From: Bartonella senegalensis OS02
GTDB lineage: Bacteria > Pseudomonadota > Alphaproteobacteria > Rhizobiales > Rhizobiaceae
DNA: 64,000 nt
NCBI RefSeq assembly: GCF_000312545.1
Contig: NZ_HE997540.1
Coordinates: 133,908-197,907, forward strand
Reading direction: 5' to 3'
The notes below the pieces were generated by a model. That model was not told where the DNA came from. It did no database searches and was given only the letters and a program-made list of their open reading frames with translations. Below, one piece after another: positions 57,876 through 64,000 of this stretch (the first letter of the stretch is position 1; every line of letters begins with the position of its first letter). The translations under genes and the position numbers were made by a program.

Positions 57876-60052
57876 ATGCGAATAAGACAAAAAAATATCT
57901 ATAAAAGTTGTGTAATTTTAAGTGCACTATCAGTCTATATCCCTTCATTTGTTCTCGCACAGAGCAGCAATTTGGATGGTGTAACTGAACTTAAGCCCAT
58001 TATTATTAAAGGGAAAAAATAGAGGACGTTTCCAATTCGATAACCGTTTTGACCAATCGTAAAACTGCTAAAGATATTGATGAAAAACAAATAAGTGATG
58101 TCCATGATGTTAGTCGTCTAAATCCTTCCATAAGTTACAATTCGAGAAATAATGGTTTTGTAATTCGTGGTTTAGATGCAAACCGTGTTCTCACAACAAT
58201 GGATGGTATTGTTCTTCCATGGATTGATGATATATTGCGTGGGAATAGTGGAAATACAACGTTTGATTTTAGCGCCCTTTCCACATTTGATATTATTCAA
58301 GGATCCGATTCGAGTCTTTATGGATCTGGCGCTCTGGGAGGGGTTGTTGCTTTGCGTACCCTTAATCCTGAAGATCTTGTTCCTGAAGAAAAGAATTGGG
58401 GTAGTCTTGTAAAGGGTGGTTATGATTCTGTTAATAAGAGTTGGCGTATCAATCAAGCTTTTGCTGTGCGTAATGATCAAACGTTCTTGCTTTTCCAAGG
58501 TTCTTATACAAAAGGTCATGAGCGCAAAAATATGGGAACCGTAGGGGGGTATGATGAGCGTACACGTAAAAACCCCACTGATTTTGACCAGAATAATTTA
58601 CTTTTTAAAGTTCATCAATACTTCAATGACAACCACAGACTTGGTTTTACAGCCGAGCGCTTTCATTATGATAGAAGCACGCATTTATTAAACATAGGCA
58701 GCAGGTATGTTCCAGGTTCTGTTTATGAACAAGATAGCAAACGTCGTGAACGTCTTTCTTTTTCTTATAATTACAATGGCAACGGAGATGCACTTTTTGA
58801 TGCATTTCGTGGACAACTTTATTGGCTAAAACAATCAAATAATGATATTACCACCGGTGTTCGTGTTAGAGCGCCAAAAGGAGATTATCTAAGGGATAAT
58901 CTTGTCAATAATACTAATTATGGTTTAAATGTTTATGCGCAGAAAAAAGTGAATATTGGTACTATAAACGACACGTTAAAGATTTCTATGGATGCTCTGT
59001 CATCTCAGTGGCATCATTATTTGCTAGGCAAAGATAATTGTCATTTGAAAGAAAATGAACGCGGATGTCTCTTTATTCCTGCTAATCGATCAGATTCACC
59101 AGATACGCATAGCTATAATTTTGGTTTAGTTTTTGAAAATGAAATTGGTTTGGCGGATAATCATTTCCGTGTAACACCTGGAGTTCGTTACGATTGGTAT
59201 AAGTATATCCCTCAAAGAACCTCTTCTTATCAGAAAGCTCTCATTTCAGATCCTTTCCCTCCTGAAAGAGATGGTTCACACTTTTCTCCTAAGTTACGCG
59301 TAGAATGGGATGTTCGTAATCAAGTAACATTGTATGCTCAATGGGCACAAGCTTTCCGTGCACCGCGTGTTTCAGAACTTTACATCTCCTATATCAAACC
59401 TTCTGCTTATTATGTAAAAGGAAATCCTGATCTTAAAGAAGAAACAAGCAATGGATATGATGTCGGTATACGATATGGAAATGCAAGTTTTGGTGGTTCA
59501 CTCAGTGCTTTTAGCAACCAATATAAGAATTTCATAACGACTGAAGATAGAGGACCTTCAGAAGAATTTAGATTTGCGCGTCGACACTATGTCAATCTTT
59601 CCAATGTTCGTATTTTTGGTGTTGAAACAAAAATGCATTGGGTTCTTAATAATGGTTTTCACAGCAATTTTGCCCTTTCCTACTCGCAAGGAAAGGACCT
59701 TGACAAAGATGAGTATCTGAATTCAATCCCACCTTTGAAAGCGATTATTGGATTAGGGTATGCAAGAGAAACTTGGGGGGCAGATGTTGTGGTCACTTCA
59801 TCTGCTAAGCGTGATAAAGTTGCTAAAGGTTCTGATTATCAAAAAATTCCGGGCTACAAGGTTGTTGATATCTCTGGTTGGTGGAAACCATTCGGTGAAA
59901 AAGGTCTTGTTATAAAAGCTGGTGTTTATAATCTCTTCAATGAGAAATACTGGAATGTATCAGATCTTCCTGATGGAAAAAGTTCAACACCAAAAGATTA
60001 TTACAGCCAGCCTGGTCGTAACTTTAAGGTGTCATTCGTGCAAAGGTTTTAG
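57876..60052 (+). CDS. hutA: TonB-dependent heme receptor HutA, interrupted by a frameshift at A6
   Basis: The ATG at 57876 starts a signal peptide (LSALSVYIPSFVLAQSS) and a leader ending IIIKGKK, then hits TAG at 58020-58022. From 58010 the other frame is open to 60052 and reads IEDVSNSITVLT, the plug-domain start, with SSLYGSGALGGVV and NPSISYN. Later parts are barrel: FRAPRVSELYIS, VKGNPDLKEETSNGYDVG, and the C-terminal aromatic VSFVQRF. One extra A in the run A6 at 58014-58019 joins the two frames into a ~725-residue receptor. As given, the receptor can be made only by slippage or by internal initiation without a signal peptide. Confidence 0.85.
58013..58022 (+). repeat. A6 slip site followed by TAG in hutA
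   Basis: GAAAAAATAG at 58013-58022. Six A at 58014-58019 immediately precede the stop. A shift of minus one at this site, or one more A, continues into the receptor frame. Confidence 0.85.
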
Positions 60053-60110
60053 TCAATTCTGTTAACCATTGGATTAGTATAAAATTATATTGATAAAAGG
60101 GTAAATTATT

Positions 60111-60206
60111 GTGTTGTTCCTCAAGGTACAAAGGTTTGAAAGAGGAACTTTAACTGCTACTGATTTATCTGCTTTTGGTTGTTCTGCTGTTGATAATAGA
60201 ACCTAA
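60111..60206 (+). CDS. doubtful 31-residue leader-type frame
   Basis: A GTG frame of 31 codons with AAAGGG about eight bases upstream, between hutA and hemS and just before the hairpin at 60216-60242. It ends CSAVDNRT. No family is recognised. It could be a leader peptide or chance. Confidence 0.2.
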   Translation: MLFLKVQRFERGTLTATDLSAFGCSAVDNRT

Positions 60207-60215
60207 TTGTTTAAT

Positions 60216-60251
60216 AATTTGAGCCTTTAAAAGGCTCAAATTATTGCTTTT
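60216..60251 (+). terminator. hairpin between hutA and hemS
   Basis: A perfect 12-bp stem AATTTGAGCCTT / AAGGCTCAAATT with a TAA loop (60216-60242), followed by ATTGCTTTT. It looks like a terminator or attenuator that would uncouple hemS-hutB-hutC-hmuV expression from hutA. Confidence 0.7.
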
Positions 60252-60304
60252 AAGTTGTAAAATTTTAAAAGTTAATTTTCAACAAACATTATGAGGGAAA
60301 GTCT

Positions 60305-61348
60305 ATGTCATATACAGCTGAAATGATTATTCGCTTGCGTGAAGAAAAAAAAGAGATGCGTAATCGTGATTTTGCGGTCTCTATTGGTATATCTGAGGCA
60401 GAGCTTATTGCAGCTTATTGTACAATTGGAAAAGCAAAAAGACTAGAAATCGATATTCCCGTTCTCCTCAAAAATGCTCCTCAACTTGGAACAGTTCTGG
60501 TATTGACACGGAATGAATGTGCTGTTCATGAAATCACAGGATGTTTTGAAAAAATTGTTCAAAACCAACATGTGCCTCTTACGCTTGGTGAAATTGACTT
60601 ACGTATTTTTTCTAAACAATGGAAATTTGGTTTTGAGTATGAAGCGATCGTTCTTGGAAAACCAACAAAAAGTCTCCAATTCTTTGATCAAAATGGAGCT
60701 GCTATTTTAAAACTCTATTCTAAAGACACGACAGATATGGCAGAATGGAGTGCGCTTGTTGACAAGTTGATTCATGAAAACCAATCACCCGTTCTTGATA
60801 TCTTTCCCATGCCAATTCCGAATGAGCGCGATACAGTAGAGTTCAATGTTGAGGAATTTCGCGATCGTTGGCGTAAAATGACCGATGTACACCAACTTCA
60901 TGGAATTATTTCTGAACTAAAGATTAATCGACATGATGCTGTAAAACACATCGGAAATGAATTTGCTTATGAATTAAAGAGAGAAGCTCTTGAAATTATG
61001 CTCAATCAGGTCGCGCAACAAGAAGTACCTATTATGTGCTTTGTTGGCAACAAGGGATGTATCCAAATTTTTAGTGGACAAATAAAAAACATTAAACAAG
61101 TAGGACCTTGGCTTAATGTTCTTGATCAGAAATTTCATCTTCATTTACTTATCTCTGGGATCAGTAATGTATGGTGTGTTCGCAAACCTACCAGTGATGG
61201 TCTTGTCACTTCACTTGAAGTCTTTGATAAAAATGATGAGATGGTTGTTCAATTCTTTGGCATGCGAAAAGAAAGGCAAAAAGAACGTGAAGATTGGCGT
61301 TCTGTATTAAATAGTTTGCCCCAAAGCCATAAAATAGCGGTCGCTTAG
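60305..61348 (+). CDS. hemS: heme-degrading / heme-transfer factor HemS (HmuS family)
   Basis: 347 residues in two related halves. The N-terminal half has LGTVLVLTRNECAVHEITG and FEYEAIVLGKPTKSLQFFD; the C-terminal half has MCFVGNKGCIQIFSGQ and VRKPTSDGLVTSLEVFD, the typical repeated HemS/ChuX fold. The protein binds heme in the cytoplasm and hands it to or degrades it for iron. It lies between hutA and the ABC transporter genes and precedes hutB by ten bases. Confidence 0.93.
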   Translation: MSYTAEMIIRLREEKKEMRNRDFAVSIGISEAELIAAYCTIGKAKRLEIDIPVLLKNAPQLGTVLVLTRNECAVHEITGCFEKIVQNQHVPLTLGEIDLRIFSKQWKFGFEYEAIVLGKPTKSLQFFDQNGAAILKLYSKDTTDMAEWSALVDKLIHENQSPVLDIFPMPIPNERDTVEFNVEEFRDRWRKMTDVHQLHGIISELKINRHDAVKHIGNEFAYELKREALEIMLNQVAQQEVPIMCFVGNKGCIQIFSGQIKNIKQVGPWLNVLDQKFHLHLLISGISNVWCVRKPTSDGLVTSLEVFDKNDEMVVQFFGMRKERQKEREDWRSVLNSLPQSHKIAVA

Positions 61349-61358
61349 GAAGGTAACT

Positions 61359-62267
61359 TTGCACATGTTTACACTTCTTTTGTTCAAAAAACCAAAGTTT
61401 TTTCTTATTTGTGTACTGTTCTCTTTTCCCTTTTTTTCTAAACACGTGATTGCTGAACCTACAACGCGTTTTCCTGAAAATGCAAAGATTGTCTCTATTG
61501 GTGGTTCTCTTACAGAAATTGTCTATGCACTAGGAGCTCAAGATCAACTTGTTGCCCGTGATAGTACGAGTGTCTACCCGCAAGAAGCACTCAAGCTTCC
61601 TGTCCTTGGATATATGCGCGCTCTCTCACCTGAGGGTGTTTTATCACTTGCTCCGGAAGGTATATTACTGGTTGAGGGAAGTGGTCCTGCTTCAACTATT
61701 GATATTCTTAAAAAAGCATCAATCCCTCTTGTTATAATACCGGAAAATTATTCTCGTGAAAGTGTTGTAGAAAAGATTCGCCTTGTGGGCAAAGCTCTTC
61801 ACCGGGAAATGCAGGCAGCTGCGCTGATTGAAAAAATAAACCGTGATTTCATAGATAATGATGCTCTTTTAGCAAAAGTAACAGAACCAAAGCGGGTCCT
61901 CTTTGTTTTATCTGTGCAAAATGGTCGTGTTATGGCATCTGGAACAGGGACAGCTGCCGATGGTATGATAAAACTTTCCGGCGGTATCAATGCTATCACT
62001 GATTATAAGGGATATAAACTTCTCAATAGCGAAGCGTTGTTAAAAGCAAATCCTGATGTTATTTTACTTATCAAGCATGGTACAAAGTCCATTAGCATTG
62101 ATAAGGTTTTAGCTATACCAGCAGTTCAAGCAACAACTGCAGCAAAAAATCATGCCATTAAACAGATGGATGCCATGTATCTTTTGGGATTTGGTCCACG
62201 CACTGCAGACGCATCAAAAGAACTTATTCATATGCTCTATGGTGTAGATCATAATGGTAAGAGCTGA
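61359..62267 (+). CDS. hutB: periplasmic heme-binding protein of the heme ABC transporter
   Basis: 302 residues with a signal peptide (ICVLFSFPFFSKHVIAEP). The TroA/BtuF-like fold begins KIVSIGGSLTEIVYALGA; the motif VARDSTSVYPQEA includes the Tyr that contacts heme in HmuT proteins. It delivers heme from the outer-membrane receptor to the permease. The stop overlaps the upstream of hutC; hutB, hutC and hmuV form one operon with hemS. Confidence 0.93.
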   Translation: MHMFTLLLFKKPKFFLICVLFSFPFFSKHVIAEPTTRFPENAKIVSIGGSLTEIVYALGAQDQLVARDSTSVYPQEALKLPVLGYMRALSPEGVLSLAPEGILLVEGSGPASTIDILKKASIPLVIIPENYSRESVVEKIRLVGKALHREMQAAALIEKINRDFIDNDALLAKVTEPKRVLFVLSVQNGRVMASGTGTAADGMIKLSGGINAITDYKGYKLLNSEALLKANPDVILLIKHGTKSISIDKVLAIPAVQATTAAKNHAIKQMDAMYLLGFGPRTADASKELIHMLYGVDHNGKS

Positions 62268-62271
62268 TATC

Positions 62272-63366
62272 ATGGTAGATACTCCATCCATCGTGCAGCC
62301 ATCTGATACAAAAGAGAAAACTGTAAGCCGTGCAAACTTGGCAAAAATTTTGCTCTTAAGTTTAATAGTGTTCCTTATCTTCAGCATTTTGGGAGGACTT
62401 TTATATGGAGCATCAAAAGCTTCTTTGATTGATCTCTTTCATGTGATGCTCACACAAGATTTTTCCACGAGTAGTAAAACTCGTGATTATCTCATACTTA
62501 TAGACATAAGGCTGCCCCGTATTATCTTAGGGGTATTGGTGGGAGCAGCTCTCGCTGTCTCTGGTGTTCTTATGCAGGGTCTTTTCCGTAACCCTCTTGC
62601 AGATCCTGGAATTATAGGAGTATCAGCAGGCGCCGGTCTTGGAGCTGTTTTAGCAATTGTTATCGGTATTTCCTTTCCTTCTTCATTGATGCCTTTTTTA
62701 GAACCTTACAAAGTTATCATAGGTGCATTTTTTGGTGGGCTATTATCAACTATTGTTCTCTACGCAATAGCAACGCGTCATAGTTGTACCTCTATTGCAA
62801 CAATGCTTCTCGCAGGCATTGCTCTTGGTGCTTTAAGCAGTGCTGTTGTTGGAACATTAATTTTTATCGCAAATGATCAACAACTACGTGACATTACTTT
62901 TTGGAATCTTGGCTCTCTCGCAGGTGCAACATGGTTGAAAGTTTGGCTTGTTTTTCCTTTTATCTGTGTCGGGCTTCTTTTTTCTCCTTTTTTATCACGA
63001 GCCCTTAATGCTCTTGCTCTTGGAGAAGCTGTTGCTGGCCACATTGGTTTCCATATTCAACGCGTTAAAAATATTGCTATTTTCCTTGTTGCACTTATGT
63101 GTGGTAGCGCAGTCGCTATTAGTGGCGGAATTGGTTTTATCGGTATTATTGTTCCCCATATTTTGCGTCAACTTATTGGTCCTGATCATCGCTATCTTAT
63201 TCCCTGCTCTGCCCTCTTAGGAGCAGCGTTACTTATTTTTGCCGATACCTTTGCACGCTTAATTGTTGCCCCAGCAGAATTGCCAATCGGAATTGTTACA
63301 GCGCTTTTTGGTGCACCTTTTTTCCTTTGGATCCTTATATGTAAACGAGGAACAAATTTTTCATGA
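62272..63366 (+). CDS. hutC: heme ABC transporter permease
   Basis: About 364 residues of the FecCD/BtuC permease family with ten or so helices. DIRLPRIILGVLVGAALAVSGVLMQG and GIIGVSAGAGLGAVL are the hallmark cytoplasmic-loop region, and GGIGFIGIIVPHILR is also typical. It moves heme across the inner membrane with HmuV. Start at 62272 or the in-frame ATG at 62254 (overlapping hutB); neither has a strong ribosome site. Its stop overlaps hmuV by ATGA. Confidence 0.93.
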   Translation: MVDTPSIVQPSDTKEKTVSRANLAKILLLSLIVFLIFSILGGLLYGASKASLIDLFHVMLTQDFSTSSKTRDYLILIDIRLPRIILGVLVGAALAVSGVLMQGLFRNPLADPGIIGVSAGAGLGAVLAIVIGISFPSSLMPFLEPYKVIIGAFFGGLLSTIVLYAIATRHSCTSIATMLLAGIALGALSSAVVGTLIFIANDQQLRDITFWNLGSLAGATWLKVWLVFPFICVGLLFSPFLSRALNALALGEAVAGHIGFHIQRVKNIAIFLVALMCGSAVAISGGIGFIGIIVPHILRQLIGPDHRYLIPCSALLGAALLIFADTFARLIVAPAELPIGIVTALFGAPFFLWILICKRGTNFS

Positions 63367-64000
63367 TTGAAGCAGTCGATATCTGCGTTCAACGCGGAAG
63401 AAAACAGATTCTCAAACACGTTGATCTTCAAGCAGAAAATGGTGCCCTCACCGTCATTATCGGTCCTAATGGATCTGGGAAAAGTACTTTTGTCAAAGCA
63501 TTGAGCGGAGAAATTCCTTACAATGGAAAAATAACCCTAAATAGTTATGATGTTAGCCAAACAAAAACTTATGAAATGGCAAAAATGCGTGCTGTTTTAC
63601 CACAATCAACAACGTTAGCATTTCCATTCTTAGTCCATGAAGTCGTAGAACTTGGTCTCTCCGTCAACCAATTTACCCTTGCAAAAAAACAATTTCAAAA
63701 TCTTCCTCAAAAAGCTTTAGAACGCGTTGGATTGTCTAACTACGGTAACCGACACTATCACCAATTATCAGGGGGGGAACAAGCTAGAGTACAACTTGCC
63801 CGTGTCCTTTGCCAAATCTGGGAACCTATTTATAATGAAGTCCCTCGTTGGATGATATTAGATGAGCCTATTGCTAGCCTTGATATTCAACATCAGCTTG
63901 TTGTTATGGATATTGCCAGAGATTTTGCCCATCGTGGTGGTGGTGTTCTTGCTATTCTTCACGATCTCAATCTCGCCGCACACTATGCAGATAAAATGAT
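63363..64000 (+). CDS. hmuV: heme ABC transporter ATP-binding protein, partial (right edge)
   Basis: The first 212 codons of an ABC ATPase. Walker A GPNGSGKST is at 34-42, the Q-loop LPQST follows, the signature is LSGGEQARVQLARVL and Walker B is WMILDEPIASLD; the H-loop ILHDLNL is near the edge. It supplies the energy for heme import through HutC. It starts with an ATGA overlap on hutC and is cut by the window end. Confidence 0.95.
   Translation, partial: MIEAVDICVQRGRKQILKHVDLQAENGALTVIIGPNGSGKSTFVKALSGEIPYNGKITLNSYDVSQTKTYEMAKMRAVLPQSTTLAFPFLVHEVVELGLSVNQFTLAKKQFQNLPQKALERVGLSNYGNRHYHQLSGGEQARVQLARVLCQIWEPIYNEVPRWMILDEPIASLDIQHQLVVMDIARDFAHRGGGVLAILHDLNLAAHYADKM

Noticed and set aside
1-64000. 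CRISPR arrays, rRNA operons, tRNAs and intact insertion sequences
   Set aside because: No regularly spaced repeats, rRNA-like sequence, tRNA cloverleaf or transposase frame was noticed on reading the window. A tRNA or small RNA in the AT-rich gaps could still be missed without a covariance-model scan.

Overview
The window reads as a chromosomal segment of a Bartonella species (Alphaproteobacteria, Hyphomicrobiales). This rests on AT-rich DNA, rhizobial-type gene order (lptF-lptG-lptD-surA-pdxA-rsmA; rpsF-rpsR-DUF2232-rplI; rpoZ-rel-pyrE-acpS-lepB-rnc-era-recO), a large Bartonella-style autotransporter, and a tonB/hutA/hemS/hutB/hutC/hmuV heme-uptake locus. The species cannot be fixed from sequence alone. 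Most of the window is compact housekeeping DNA. The unusual content is in the left edge, the gaps, and the right 7 kb.

Layout. 1-3014 (minus): the N-terminal part of an autotransporter whose passenger contains two copies of one module; its barrel lies beyond the left edge. 3.5-5.8 kb: an MHS-family permease, a small membrane protein and holC. 6.2-13.7 kb (plus): LPS export (lptF, lptG, lptD), a SurA-type chaperone, pdxA and rsmA. 13.8-19.9 kb (minus): gmk, mltG, the fatty-acid cluster fabF/acpP/fabG/fabD and a PAP2 phosphatase. 20.3-22.7 kb (plus): ribosomal protein operon. 22.9-23.9 kb: a heavily decayed but nearly full-length tyrosine integrase. 24.3-30.2 kb (plus): dnaB, radA, cvpA, purF and an SDR. 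30.6-36.5 kb (minus): pssA, psd, an Atm1-type ABC exporter, DUF421, cysS. 37.0-40.5 kb: a TIGR02301 protein, dihydroorotase, ygfZ and an HD hydrolase. 40.5-42.2 kb: a second integrase relic. 42.2-51.7 kb (minus): panC-panB, recO-era-rnc-lepB-acpS, pyrE, rel, rpoZ. 52.3-56.7 kb: a family 5-like UDG, smpB, dapA, a soluble lytic transglycosylase. 56.9-64 kb: the heme-uptake locus, cut by the right edge.

Main observations. (1) In the heme locus, both the receptor gene hutA and the energiser gene tonB are put out of frame at homopolymers: A6 in hutA, where A7 would restore a full receptor, and C10 in tonB, where C11 would restore a typical C-terminal beta strand. This could be phase variation, recent decay or homopolymer sequencing error. 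(2) Two related integrase relics share sequence upstream of their start codons, which points to a dispersed decayed element family. (3) The recO-panC junction carries an old tandem duplication that left a broken 5' copy of panC. (4) The autotransporter passenger has an internal duplication. I found no CRISPR array, rRNA or tRNA, and no intact insertion sequence.
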